Assembly (NCBI RefSeq): GCF_001649575.2 | Contig: NC_051431.1 | Coordinates: forward strand, 10,549,721 to 10,613,720 | Length of the DNA: 64,000 nt | Source: Kryptolebias marmoratus | Taxonomy: Eukaryota > Chordata > Actinopteri > Cyprinodontiformes > Rivulidae | Direction: 5' to 3' | Shown here: one piece after another, positions 23,870-35,980 of the stretch | Numbering within the stretch: the first letter of the stretch is position 1 | Layout: every line of letters starts with the position of its first letter | The notes under the pieces: generated by a model | The model's database searches: none | Seen by the model: only the letters and a program-made list of their open reading frames with translations | What the model was told of the DNA's origin: nothing | Made by a program: the position numbers and the translations under genes

Positions 23870-24365
23870 TAAAATATATCAGATTGTGTTTTATTGTATC
23901 TCAAGGCATCAAATCACATTTTGACCTTGTACTGTGTATTGCATCTGATCTAATCATATTGGGTTGTGTCTCATCAAACTGTGCTGTATAAAATTGTATT
24001 GTGTTGCAGGGTATTGCATTGTATCAAATGGTCCTTTGTCATATTGTATTGGATTGTACTGTATTGTATTGTATTGCATTACATCTCCTCAAAATGCATC
24101 ATAATATATTGTATCACATCATATTGTATTTTGTATTGTATTGTATTACATCCCATCAAATGGCATTGTAGTATACTGTATCATATCATATTGTTCTGTA
24201 TCATGTTGCATTGCATAACATTGTATTTATAGTCTTAGTGTTATATTGAAGTGTTCTATAACACATTGTATTCTAATATATTGTTTTGTTGTCTCACATC
24301 AAATTAAATTGCATTTACTGTGTTATATTATATTGTAACAAAAATTATATTGCATTGTAGGACCC
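23870..24365 (+). repeat. Degenerate TATTG/CATTG pentanucleotide array
   Basis: About 500 bases consist largely of TATTG, CATTG and TGTAT units with ACATC-, CATCAAA- and ATCATATTG-type variants. A block beginning ACATCTCCTCAAAATGCATC at 24081 recurs 67 bases on as ACATCCCATCAAATGGCAT at 24148, so a longer period has arisen within the array. The open frame at 23966-24232 (Ile/Leu/Cys/Tyr-rich) is a by-product of the repeat. Confidence 0.85.
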
Positions 24366-26109
24366 TTGTTTCTTTAAAAAATGCTGGATTTACTCTGGAC
24401 CTGCTTGTGCTCAATCTTCTTTACAATTGTTTTTGGAAGCCTTTAACTAAAAACAGCTATAAATTTCTCCTTTTTTACTTACAGCATCCCTCAAAAACAC
24501 AGATACTGAGGGGACTATACAGCCTCACACACACATGCACACTTTGAACATCTCTGCTTTGAACACAGACACACTGAATACAGAGCCCAGCCAGGGATAT
24601 ACGTAGATACTACTGTCGCATAGGTTTCTGGTGAATAATTCTATTAGTAGATAAGTGACACTGTGGAGGGAGGCTCTTCATAAAAGAATTTGTAATGAAA
24701 AAGAGGAGGTTCTCCATTTTGATTTTTGACAGGTGGGTTTCTGCAGGGGAGATGCTCTCTCTGTGTTAAACGTTGACAAAATGAATATTCAAAAGACTTT
24801 TTTTCTGTCTGATCTGCAGCATAGATTTTTTTTCCTTTATTTCCCAGATGACAAAAGCTCTTTGCCTTGTCTGTTAAAGTGTTCCGTATAAGCAGCTTCC
24901 CCAGATCGACATAAAACACTTTGTCAAAGGTGCAAGATACAAACATCTCAAAAGCTCCTTTGAGACGTTTTGTTGATAAAAGTGACATAAACAAAATACT
25001 TTGAACAGTATTCTGTTTAAATACTAGATTCTTAGACAGTAATATGTATGTTTCCAATTTTTTTCAGTTTATCCCATTTAAATCGTACCTTTTTTTAGAA
25101 AAATGATTCAATTTAAAATCCACAAGCTTCCGTTTTTTTCCACTAAAAGCCTACACATTACCGCGTTTAAATATAATTTTACAACACAGTTCCAGAGAAT
25201 GAGCCTGAAATTTCTCATCTGAGTCTTGGAGTAATGAAAGTTAAGGGTCCCTGCCCTGCACATATGCTGCAATTGCACTTCCCAGCCCGTTTGTTTCTCT
25301 GGTGCAAATGATATGGTCAGGAGCCTCAGTGGCAATTAAACCACAAAATGACCCATAACAGAGATGGTGCGCTTTTAGTTCACTCTGGTGTCATATAGAT
25401 AAAGCAAAAATAGGAAATAGTTTCCTTTTAGCACATGATTTCATGTGGTGGAACAAACTGCTGGTTGTGCAACTTAACTCATGCTAGCCTCATAAAGCAT
25501 TTCTGTCATAACCTAAATTAAACTGTCTTTTCTTCTCATTTTTTTTTGACTGGGTAAAAGAGGCATATATTTAAATTTCTATAATAATTAATGTAATTAA
25601 ACGTATGAAACCAAAATTCAACCAAATTCTCTTTGACCTGAAAAGTTCAGAATTACACACACAGTTCAATTCCACTCCCGAATTACTGTCTCACTAAAAG
25701 TTACTCTGAGTTTAAAACAGGTTTTGTCACTTTGGCATATGCAAAACCTCCCGGCACATGCAAATTTTCCAACAGTTAAGCAGCATCTGCAATAAGGGAA
25801 GAAACAAAAACTCCGAAACAACTGTGACAGACACAAACTCACAGATATTTGACATGTATGTCCACTGTTTTCAGTTGAGATGCTTGCTTTTGAGTGGAAA
25901 GAAAAGAACGCTGTCTCTAGCAACAGGCAAGGAAGTTGTCAGAATCATAACATGTCAAATATTAATAACACCGTGGCATCTGTGTGGAGCTGAATAAAGC
26001 GACTCTCTGCTCTCTTCCTCCTCCTCTCGCTGGGCAGAGACACACACAGAAACAGATCATCTTGTAAAAACAGCAGCCGTCCTGTACGGTCAGAGCAAAG
26101 CCGTCTTAC
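24366..26109. other. Non-coding stretch, no gene seen
   Basis: The minus-strand frame at 24644-25057 (137 codons) has no recognisable domain and no flanking splice signals that would make it an exon. It is regarded as chance. Nothing else is evident. Confidence 0.5.
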
Positions 26110-26460
26110 CTGCCTGCGTGTCTGTATTCCTCCTGCTCTCGGTCTGTCTCCACGGGTGTGTGCACGCTCTCACACACACACACAAATATATATTAACAGA
26201 CACAACCCCTTCAAACAGGAACTGATGAATCTGCACGACTTCAGCCCTGCAGCGTGCAGTGCATTATGGGGTTTCGCTCTCTCTGTCTCTCCTCCTCTCT
26301 CTCACTGCTGGCACGGTGTTAGAGGGGGGATGTCCTCACCTCCTGTCTGGAGAGAGGAGGGCAAACTCACACACACACGCGCGCACACACGGTAACGCAA
26401 GCACGATGCAGAAGAAGCCTTGTGATGACGACTGCAGCGGCTTCAGCTGCCATGGCAACA
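26110..26460 (-). promoter_or_regulatory. Candidate mbnl1 5' non-coding exon and promoter
   Basis: The minus strand has a strong donor, GGCAG|GTAAGACGG, ending an exon at 26110. The sequence upstream is richer in CpG than anything around it (CGCGCGCACACAC at about 26380, CGTGCTTGCGTTACC on the minus strand). At 26446-26459 is GTTGCCATGGCAGC (minus strand), one base from a palindromic RFX X-box. A TATATAT stretch lies near 26186. Such a non-coding first exon about 20 kb upstream of the coding exon fits MBNL genes, which have several 5' UTR exons. A 28-codon ORF begins at the ATG of the X-box but has no known relative. This is inference from motifs only. Confidence 0.45.
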
Positions 26461-26520
26461 GCCTCCCTCTCTCCCTCTTTGCTCCTATCAGGCTTTTTTA
26501 TGTGTATTCTGTTTAAATCA

Positions 26521-26544
26521 TATATATATATATATATATATATA
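26521..26544. repeat. (TA)12 dinucleotide microsatellite
   Basis: Twelve perfect TA units are seen directly, just upstream of the candidate mbnl1 promoter. Confidence 0.95.
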
Positions 26545-27179
26545 AAACAATGTTTTACAAAGTATCTATTAAATCGATATATTCAGGCAGCAGGCATAGA
26601 TATGCAGTGACACTAATGAGGACGTGATCTCCAACTGTTGCTTCTATCTCCTGAGATAAAGAGACAAAAAGAACAGAGATAGACACAGATGCTGGCTGTT
26701 TGTGTGCAGGCAGATGCCTCTCTGAGCTCCTGCTTGTCTGTTTGTTGCTGTAATAGTTACAGGAAGTAGGCTTTGGTTCCCTTTTTCATAGTTTCTTTCC
26801 TCTTCTCCATTGCTACAGCCTGTCCACTTAGGCCTGCAGCCCTGTGATAAAACTCCTGTGAGAACCATTTCTAATAAAGGAAGTTGAGCTAAACTGACTA
26901 TATAAATGAATTTGTCATGTGCTCATTTATGCTTGGTGGGACACTGACAGCACCTGGCTGGTGGTGTCACTAGTTCAGTTTTCGTGACTGCAGGTTGGTT
27001 AGTGGGTTGATGAACAGTCATATAGTAGAAGTTAAAGAGATTGTCAAATAGAAAATGTTGCCAAAACCAAAATTAAAGGCCTAGCATTAAAAATGCATGT
27101 CACCCATAGTTTTATCTTGTGTTGGAAAATGAGTGGTCATCAAGCATTTTGGTCAAACCTTAAAAATAACGCTCTGTGT

Positions 27180-27605
27180 AATCGCATGTGATAACACAAG
27201 ATTTCTCACTCAACCTATGAGTTGTAAATGACACTCAGCTACCACCACTTCATATTTCACCTCATTATTTGTAAAAGTGGCTGATTTATAGCCATTTCTG
27301 TGTTGGCTAATGTTGATTAGCTGTAGCAGCCATCTTGAATTGGATTGCCTCCAAATGTTAACGAGTTGTAGGTGTTAATCCGATGATTATTTTCTGAAAG
27401 TTTCAATACAATCCGTTTTGTGGTTCATTTTGTGTTTTCTTTGGTCAGTTGGCTAATCATTTTGGTTGGTTTCAAAAGTTAATCAGTTGTAGAGGTACAT
27501 ACAATGATTATTTTCTGCAAGTTTTAAAGTCCTTCCACTGGGTCATGAGATATTTTGCTAAAGCTGCAGACAAACAAACACACACACAGATATGGGCAAA
27601 AACAT
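27180..27605 (+). mobile_element. CA-tailed dispersed repeat (family 2), copy 2
   Basis: The sequence contains GCAGCCATCTTGAATTGG, CGATGATTATTTTCTGAAAG, and then a second set (CAATGATTATTTTCTGCAAG, GGTCATGAGATATTTTGCTAA) with the tail ACAAACAAACACACACACAG. The repeated middle blocks indicate an internal duplication or two overlapping insertions of the same family. Confidence 0.7.
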
Positions 27606-30009
27606 TATAGCCTTAGGTGGTGGACAATAAAAAGAGCAGAAATAGAGGGAGACAGTCAGATATACACAAAAGTGAATGATGATTAAAGAGGATGAGATCT
27701 CCTCTTTAGCATATCCCATGGCGATAGAGTGGGTGGGAGGTCGTGGTTTTTCTTCAGGCCTTGCAAATCAGCAAATCACGGCTGAAACCTGCAGAGCACC
27801 TGCAGCACCAGTAACCTCCAGCTCTCAGTCCCCTGTTCCTTCCTGCCGGGTTTTTCCTGACAATATGAGCCGTATCTGTTCCCCAATTCTTTCAGTCTTA
27901 CAGACTCCAGGTCCAATCTGACCCTAACAATTTTTAATTTATGCATATTACATACAGTACAGTAGTAGAACACAACTGCATTCACACTCAGTTCTCTGTC
28001 TTTCCAGTAGTCATAGGAACAGGTAAGGACTGGGATTCACTTAGGATTGATTTTTGAAATTGTTGTGAGGATGATTCAGTCAGATTGGCAAAGGAAACAA
28101 AAGGGTGTGTGAATAACATAAAAGGCAACAGGTTGTAGTGTGTTCATACTTGCTGAGACACTTGTAGTTACACTCATTTAGATTTAAAAAAACATTATGT
28201 AACTTTATAGTTTTGAAGCTAGAAATGCCCAAAATGAAATTCATTTATACAGTTGATAAGGGATATTCGATAAACTAAGATTTCCAGTTCAGCCTTAGTC
28301 TACTTCAGTCATTAAAGGTTGTATCTAACTGGGCTGCAGCTCAATTGTAAATATTGCGTAACTTGCATTTGTGCTCCGAATGTCCAGCTCTAACCATGCA
28401 CATAATAAATGATTATTAAAATAATGGTCCAAATCTGCATTCCTCATTTCAAAAGTGTTTCCCCATAGATAAAATCATAAATATGGGGGCAGCTGCTAAG
28501 ATGGGTACAAAGGGTGCTGAGGTGGGTGTGAGGTGCACAACAAACTAATGTGCATGGCTTAAAATACAATTTTGCAAAAAGAAGCCATTATTTTCAAAAA
28601 CTGGCCCAGCAAAACATTGGTTGCACGGCTTTCTGGTCACTTGGTCACAAACTCTCAGGATACACTTTATCTGTTGTTAATAATTTTGAGTTGTTAACTG
28701 GCCTCCAACACTTCCTAGCCAGTGAGATCCTACCTTAAGTTTATAAAGAAGGCTCCCTAAATTTAGGCAGCTCTTCCAGATGGTTGGTGCTCTTGAATTA
28801 GATCAATAAGACAGGATTTTCCCATCTATTTTTATTTCTAGAAGAAGCATACGTCAGCTGGTATTGCTGCCGAACACTCGTGTGGTTCCTTTAATGAAGG
28901 GTTCTTGAATCTGAGGGACACTGAATAACTTGCTCAAATTTGAGAGCCAGTGTGATTAGTCTGCTCTTTGGGACTAATGGCAGTAGCAGGTGTCCACAGG
29001 CTCCATGTGTCTCAGCTACTCATTAGTGACGTTAACATTAACTACTCACACATGCACACCGTCGCACACCCACACACAAACACACCCCCACACACATGCA
29101 CACACATACACAAAAAAACACCACTTATTGGAACTATTCATTAATGACACACCAGCCCCCCTTAAGCGCAATGACCATTGATTAGGCTGATGCATAATGA
29201 TGGTGGCGGGACTGTTGCTGTAATTATTACAGCCTTCCGACTTTTGTTCGTCTAAATTTGGGTATTTTTTTAAAGCACAGCTGTAGTGTCATAATGCATT
29301 TATCTAATAATCTTTACTGGTAGTAGACCTAAGTGTATTTTGATTTAAAGGAGTGCATTTACTGAACTTTAATCTCAAGTTGTTCATGTTTATTTTTTTG
29401 CGTAGAATTATTTGGCAAAAATATGAGACTGTAAGAAATAATATAATGATAAAGACTTATTTTTTAAAAAGCAATCGTTTTCAGATATTTTGTGATGATC
29501 AGAAGTGTTTTCACAAGCCTATAGACTCAATTTAGCATTGATATATGGGTAATTGTATGATGCAGCAGTTTCAACAACCCCCACTGATTACCATATGGTT
29601 ACAGGTTTCTTTTGCACAACCTGTACCCCTCACAAGCAGAGCTTGCAAAGGTCAGTGCAGCTTTGGTCAAAATGAAACCTACCTGAACTTCCAACACAGT
29701 GTGTGTTCAAATAGACAAGTGCAGACTAGTGTCAGTAAAAGGAGAACTGTTACAGCACATTCACAATCACGGAGGAAGTTCAGAAACTGGAACAACTAAA
29801 CATGTTTCTTTGTTAGAAAGCTGGCAGTTGGTAGATCTGAGTTTGGCTTTGTAATGAGAAATAATCATCATGGATGCACAAAAGAATTCTTACTAAAACA
29901 CAAGCAGTTTTATTGTAACTGATGTCTTCCATATCGCATAAAACATATAAATGAAGACAAAAAGTGTAAAAGGTTCATTTTACCTGCTGCCTGTTTTATT
30001 AAAAAGCCA
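27606..30009. other. Non-coding stretch, no gene seen
   Basis: It contains a CA-rich run at 29045-29125. No exon or element could be identified with confidence. Confidence 0.5.
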
Positions 30010-30810
30010 AAAGGCAATAAGGTTTTTTGCCTGTTTGTGTGTGTGCTTGTTTGTCTGTAGAGTTAGCAAAATATCTCATGAGTCAGTGGACAGATTTTTA
30101 ATGAAACTCACAGAAAGCAATCATTAGATGTATATCTACAACGGATGATTAAAGATTATCTATTTTAGCAAACCCAAAAATGACAAACCAAATAGGTAAA
30201 TATAAATAAATAACTAAATAAATAACTCAAGAACCACTGGACAGATTTTATAGAAGCTTTCAGAAATTCACCATTGGATCTACAACTAAAAACCTTTTGA
30301 AGCCATCCCAATTCAAGATGGCCACCACAGCTAAATGTCATTGGTCCACATAAAAATGACTCTTGGTAAATTTGACAAATAATTAGCTAACATTTGGTAT
30401 GATAGTAGCCGAGAGTCATTCCCAACACATAGTTTGAGCTTTACAAATTGGGAAACATCTTTGTAAAAAATGTTGGCATTAACTTTTGACGTCAGCTCTG
30501 TTTGTTTGTTAACAGAATATCTCATGAACCACTGAACTGTTTTTAAAGAAGCTCTCAGAAAGTAATCATTGGATGAAGATCAACAACTTGAAACCAGTTC
30601 ATGATGGCCCCACCAGCTTTTTGACCTTAGCCAAAACAAAACTGACTATACTTCAAGCATGATCAGATCTTGCAAAATCACAGGAGACTGCGCATAACGT
30701 TATTCGCCAAACTGGCTATAAATTCATCATTTCCAAACCCAAAAAGATCTTAGTTTAAAACTCTGGTATGAACAGCAGCAGGCGATATGCATTCCTTCGA
30801 GGAATCCCAG
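30010..30810 (-). mobile_element. CA-tailed dispersed repeat (family 2), copy 3, with internal repetition
   Basis: It is inverted relative to copies 1 and 2. It starts with TTTGTGTGTGTGCTTGTTTG, then GCAAAATATCTCATGAGTCAG. The ATCTCATGAACCACTG/CAGAAAG-TAATCATTGGATG module appears again near 30225 and 30520, together with CAAGATGGCCACCACAGC. It continues through GCCGAGAGTCATTCCCAACA to GGCGATATGCATTCCTTCGA. This copy is the longest and shows the far end of the family best. Confidence 0.7.
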
Positions 30811-32379
30811 GACTTTAATTTTCAACTTTGAATCCAAGGAGCCGGACTTTCTTGTGTACTTTCAAAGTGATCTTGATCAGTATTTTTTTTCAGGTTTTCT
30901 CAAGTTCTTTCAAATAATTTTTATAAACTTTGGCTTGCTTTTTCACACATTTTCTGTGCAGTCTATGTAGTTGATCATGACATCGTTTTGTACAGTGTGT
31001 GCTGAAAAAAACCCATTTATTTTTAAACAGATTGTCCCTTATCTTTAAAAAGAGGGCTGGAGTTGGAACTGGTGAGGGGTTCATGTCCATGTTCTAATCA
31101 GTATGTTTCTGCACAGAAGGTCTCACACCAAACAGAATCTCCAAGCATCACAGGACTGAATTCTCTTTAATAATTTCTCAGATGCAGACTCTCAACCTTC
31201 CTCTCAGTATCGTGCTAACGATAATCAAGAGACCTTATGTCATTTTAGAGTTCTATTAGTCACGCTAAAATTAAATCAGGCATCGCACTCTTTTCTTATT
31301 GCCAGTGGAACAAGATTAAGCAAAATGAATAATTTGTAGAGTGTGCAAAGAAATTTAATAATCACTCAAAGATAAACCTACCTACTATATAAATACAACC
31401 TACTGTTTCTAAATAAAACCAAGAGGATGGCAAAAGGTTGTCACATTTAACCTAACCTTATCAATGAAAGTCATCGTGTTTATAATCATGTTAACATGTA
31501 CGTGAAATTATTATTTTTAAATGCAAGGAGACATTTCATGACCAAAAAGATGAGTATCTTCCTTTGTGTTCAGACACTTTATCTCAGACATGGGTTTCAT
31601 TTTCAACGAACCTGGCGAGCCAATCTTCTCCGAGTTGGTGATCAGGAACAAGCTCTGTCCAACGCAGCAACACTTAATTAGTTTTTTGATTAAGCAGTCA
31701 CCCTGAGGGCTTCATGTTATTGATTGCAGCTACTTTTTTTTTACTGTGTTTGAGCAAAGTCAAAGGTTAGCTGGGGTCAAGCAGCAGGGAGGTAATCAGA
31801 GGTAGAGAGTGGGGCTAATTTGGTTATGGATCCAAGGGTGCAGCTGGAGGCAAAGGTGTTGAGTTGCATTTAATTCACTTTATGGCCTAAAAAACAGAAA
31901 CTAGATGTATTTTTACTGGAAAAGGGTTGATTATTAACAGTCTAAATAGATGCTTGTAGAGAAATGTTAAAAGTCGTAATTGTGAGCTGGAAAAACTTTC
32001 ACCACACAACATCAATCAAACCTTCAAGTCAGCTTCTCTGATGAAAGTTGAAGCTAATGAATCAAAAAGAGGTTTTTAAAATGCATTAAACAGGGATCCA
32101 ATTTGGGACCAATTTAGATGCGCAAAATGGCCGTATGAAGCAGGGGTCATCTGTTAAATTGGCTCCAATCAGACAGCGTGGGGCCAGTATATAATGAGAC
32201 GTCTTTCCAGGTAAATTTTGAATGGCCTCTTTTATTAAAAGAAAAAAATGGTTGCTGTAAGTAAGTGACATTTGCCCTGCAGTTGTTGTTGATTCTTTTT
32301 TTTTTCAAAGGCTTCACTTTTTCTGTTTTGATGGAGAAATTTATTTCTTACTTGCCCTGTTAATTGCTGGGAAACGTCG
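30811..32379. other. Non-coding stretch with a possible conserved block at about 32080-32240
   Basis: No gene was found. The block at 32080-32240 (for example GATCCAATTTGGGACCAATT, GATGCGCAAAATGGCCGTAT, CAATCAGACAGCGTGGGGCC) is free of simple repeats and has the balanced composition typical of vertebrate conserved non-coding elements. This is an impression from reading, not a measurement. Confidence 0.4.
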
Positions 32380-32690
32380 TTCCTTGAAAGAATGCATATC
32401 GCCTTGTATGCCAAAGATTTTGCACAACTTATTAGTGCCCCATTCATGTTTTGGGGATGACTGTCGGCAACTACCACACCAAATTCTAGCTCAATATCTG
32501 TAAAACTGACTAAGATATAGACATTTTTCTTTTTGCTAAAATCAATTTGCTGTGGTGGTCATCTTGAATCAGGTTGACTCAAAGTTGTGGTGGCACATCC
32601 ATTGATTACTTTCTGAGAGTTTCAAGGAAGTCCGCCCACTGATTCATGATGTATGTTGCTAACAGACAAACAAACACATGCACATGAATA
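32380..32690 (+). mobile_element. CA-tailed dispersed repeat (family 2), copy 4
   Basis: It begins with CTTGAAAGAATGCATATCGCC (the complement of the far end of copy 3), then CTACCACACCAAATTCTAGC, GTGGTCATCTTGAATCAGG, TTGATTACTTTCTGAGAG, and ends GCTAACAGACAAACAAACAC. Confidence 0.7.
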
Positions 32691-33084
32691 TATAAAAATA
32701 ACCACAGAAGTAACTAACATGAGAGTTTCGAGTTACACAACATTATTGCCTGAAGGAAAGCATCAATAACCATGTTTTTTTTACAAGCTACATGAGGCAC
32801 AGACATGAAGCAGCACTCCTGTTACAACTGCCAAAAAAAAACTCTTATGAAAGTTAACTAATGCAGTAAGCCAAGATTATCAAGAAGAATAAGCAGCCTG
32901 AAAGCTGGACTCACACACAAGTCTTCTGTGTTTTAACACTTCCCCCAGAGCTTCTATCTGAGCTAAACAGCCAGATCACCATGGCAGGCTGAGTGTCATA
33001 TTAAGGGGCACCTGATCACATGCCGTGGATGAGTGAACTGATTAGTCTGTTGAATTGCATTTGGTTTAATATTGTTTTTATTTC

Positions 33085-33165
33085 TTCCCGAGCCGAATGA
33101 AGTGAACTCGCAGGCCAGACATGGCCGGTGGGCCACCAGTTGATGATCACTGCACTAAACAGTTT
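33085..33165 (+). mobile_element. Right end of a decayed hAT-type element
   Basis: CGCAGGCCAGACATGGCCGG followed by TGGGCCACCAGTTGATGATC and ACTGCA resembles the right end of common fish hAT MITEs (…GGGCCGCCAGTTGAGGACCACTG) as I remember them. The other end is not found. Confidence 0.4.
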
Positions 33166-33268
33166 CTTCCCATTCGAAGTTTGGATCAGTGAATCTTCTG
33201 TAAATCTTTGCAGAAACAATATGTGTGCAGTCTGATTAAACACACAAAAACATTATAATTGTGAAATT

Positions 33269-33298
33269 ATTGTGTACTATTTTTTAATAGTACACAAT
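33269..33298. other. Perfect 13-bp hairpin with a TTTT loop
   Basis: ATTGTGTACTATT at 33269-33281 is the exact complement of AATAGTACACAAT at 33286-33298, separated by TTTT. A second, imperfect inverted repeat (TTTGTCAAC and GTTGACACAAA) lies about 85 bases downstream. No element or RNA gene can be assigned. Confidence 0.8.
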
Positions 33299-35639
33299 GT
33301 GTTTTTGATCATTAACTTTTAAACAAGTGATCAGAAAGCCACACAACAGAAAATCAACAACTTGTTTGTCAACCACTTGTTGACACAAATCATATGTCTG
33401 TTCTAAAATGTGGCATATCATCAACTCATGAACAGTACAGGAACTTCAAGGAGTTCTTACATTAATGTTGAAGTTATATTGTAAGTGTTTAGATATTTTA
33501 ACAGGTAAAATAGGGACACAACGAAAATATCTGCCCTTATAGTTAAAAAAACAGTTGTGAGGACATTGTGGAGCACAGTTAAAGAGTAATCCTGTAAAAA
33601 CAGTTTTTAAGTCTACAAAAGTGTAGATGAGAAGTGAGGAAAACTGACTTATGGGGAAGCTAAAACACTTTGTATGTGGAGTACAGTACATAACGTATAA
33701 GACGTGGGAGGTCTTGACATCTCAGATAACACTGGGGTTTCTCAGGGGTTTGATCTAATACCTGAGGCTGCCTCGAGGAGCAGAATACTGGAAAAACAAC
33801 ACACACACACACACAAATGCAGTTTAAATTCCACAGAAGTATGCGTGCATCCACAGTAAACATAGTGGGAGTGAACAAATCTCAGCAGATTTCCCATGGT
33901 AACATGCTGTTCGTAAATATTCATAAGAGCAGTCTCTGGGCTCATCATGGCTAGTGGAAAGATGTAGAAATGTGTGAGACATTAGGAGGGAGATAATGTG
34001 AGGTAATGAATATTGAAGAGTCTGTTAAACATTAGAAACGATTCTGGAGCTGTAAGACAGAAGGGTGAAGGGCTGGAAAGTAAAAAGAAAACAAAAGAAC
34101 TGTTATTTTCCTGGTATACTTGAGACATACTAGGAAAGCTTTAGCCAAAGAGAATGCCCACACTTTTGCAAACAAATTGGCTTATACAGTCATTTAGAAA
34201 TGCATATGTAAAAATTAAAGGGGCCGTTTTGGTATTTTGAAATGTGGTTCCGTGAAAATATAAAGCTCGTATGATCAACTTATATTGCTTTAGAAATTTT
34301 ACTGGCAAAACCGAACCTTTAAAAGAATTACCCAGAATTATCCCAAGGAAAAATTGTAAAATAAATTAAGTGAAAAAAAAATTAAAAAGCAACCCTTTCT
34401 GTCTGATTACACTTTAAAAAAGAGTTCAGTGATTTTGGCATTGAACGCAAGTCCTCAGCATGTAACACACATGTGCATACATTCATAAAGATATGTCATC
34501 TATCAAATGTGGTGCAGGGAGTGTTTAATGATTTAGAACAGTTCTTCATTACTTGTTTCATAATTCAAAGTCAGAATTTTGTTCCCTGAAGGCACACGCT
34601 GCTCTTTAGGGGGTTGGTTTATAAATGTACTGGTGGGCAGAGAAGATCATGTCTTCGCACTACAAACACTTTACTAGTCCATATGTTTGCTTTAGCTTGT
34701 GAAAAAGACACCAGATTACTCTGAGAAGGAGAGAAAAAAAAGGTGCTGACCTACAGAAACTCTGTTCAGCTGTCAGGATTCAATATCCCTGTACTGTATA
34801 GACCCTGTGTGTACCTGCCACTTCATACAAAAATCTAATCTAAATCATAAAAAGATTTTATAACAAAAGATGAATTATGCACAAAGCAACTTACAGTAAA
34901 CTTACAGTATGTGACAGGCAACATCAAGCTCTAAGTAAAAGAATGTATTTTCTATGTTTAAAATTGAGTTGCTAAATTCTGAAGTTTTTCAAGATTACGT
35001 CATTAAATTAGTCATTTATGAGCTTACATTTATTATTTGTAGGAGGAATGTTGAATGTTAGCAAAAAAAAACAGCCTAGTGAAGTTGCATAAAATTAGAA
35101 ATTTAACAGCATTGGTCTTTTTATGATGTATTGGATTAATATGCAGGGACTAACGCTCAACATAAATTTGGGATGTTTGTTGTGTTTGTCAGCAATTATA
35201 TACAAAAAAAAGACCCAAAGAGGGTCTGAGGAGCAGGACTTCTATACACAGAAATGATATGATGTTTTAAAAAGAAGACAAATAGACCAAACAGAGCATG
35301 CTCACTTGTTTGAATGTGCTGTCAACAGCTTCTTGAAGACAAAGGCCTAATAAGGAAATGAGTTTTAGTTGTCCATTCAGTGCCACATTTTCACCTATTT
35401 GGGGGAGTTTGTACAGACAACCTTTGGTAAAATGGACAAAATAAATTGCCTGGAATCAACTTAGAGGACAAGTTCAATACATGCACAGTTAAATGGCATC
35501 TGGATATAGAAGTATTTACCTTTTACACTCAACAAATCAAATTCTGCCCCATCACAACAAGTTAGCAGGGAGGCTGACTTCTGTTCACTTCTGTTGACAT
35601 TAAATAATATAATATGGCATTAACACCTAACCGGAGAAA

Positions 35640-35980
35640 CTGTGAGTCTCTGTTTCAAGTGGAGGAGTTCAAGTGCTTGGGAGGATAGTTCACATGGTGG
35701 TAGGATGAGGTGGGGAAAGGATCAATGGATGGGGGACTTTACAGCAATAATGAAGGTGTCAGAGGTTTTTCAGGCACATCCCACTGCGAGGAAATCGTGA
35801 GGCAGACCCAAAATTCGCTCAAAGGATTACATATCCCTGCTGACACAGGAACACCTTGGGACCCCCCAGGAGGAGCTGAAGAGTGTTGCTGGGAAGAGGG
35901 GTGTCTGGGTTTCCCTCCTGAACTTGTTGCCTCTGCAACAAGCAGAAGAAAATGGATGGAGGGGAAAGAAGAAGAAACTG
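35640..35980 (+). pseudogene. 3' end of a non-LTR retrotransposon, internally deleted
   Basis: The translated plus strand starts with a decayed VEEFKCLGG (the FKYLGV region behind the reverse transcriptase in fish LINEs), skips the central part, and resumes with VRGFSGTSHCEEIVR, then DPPGGAEECCWEEGCLGFPP and SRRKWMEG. The tail AGAAAATGGATGGAGG ends the element. Several stop codons and the internal deletion make it non-functional. The family is a common teleost LINE; I am not sure whether it belongs to RTE/Rex3 or another clade. Confidence 0.8.

Larger units (their letters stand above)
32691..35639. other. Non-coding stretch, no gene seen
   Basis: It holds a hAT relic (33085-33165), a perfect hairpin (33269-33298) and a CA run at 33800-33816. 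No coding exon is supported. Confidence 0.5.

Noticed and set aside
23966..24232. 88-codon Ile/Cys/Tyr-rich frame
   Set aside because: It follows from the period of the TATTG array and has no similarity to a protein family.
24644..25057. 137-codon minus-strand frame
   Set aside because: No domain, no splice context and low-complexity AT-rich codon use. Such frames are expected by chance in 64 kb.
26368..26454. 28-codon ORF on the minus strand starting at a good Kozak ATG (MAAEAAAVVITRLLL)
   Set aside because: No relative known; it runs into the GT/CA repeat. It may be an upstream ORF if the candidate mbnl1 exon is real, but cannot be supported alone.
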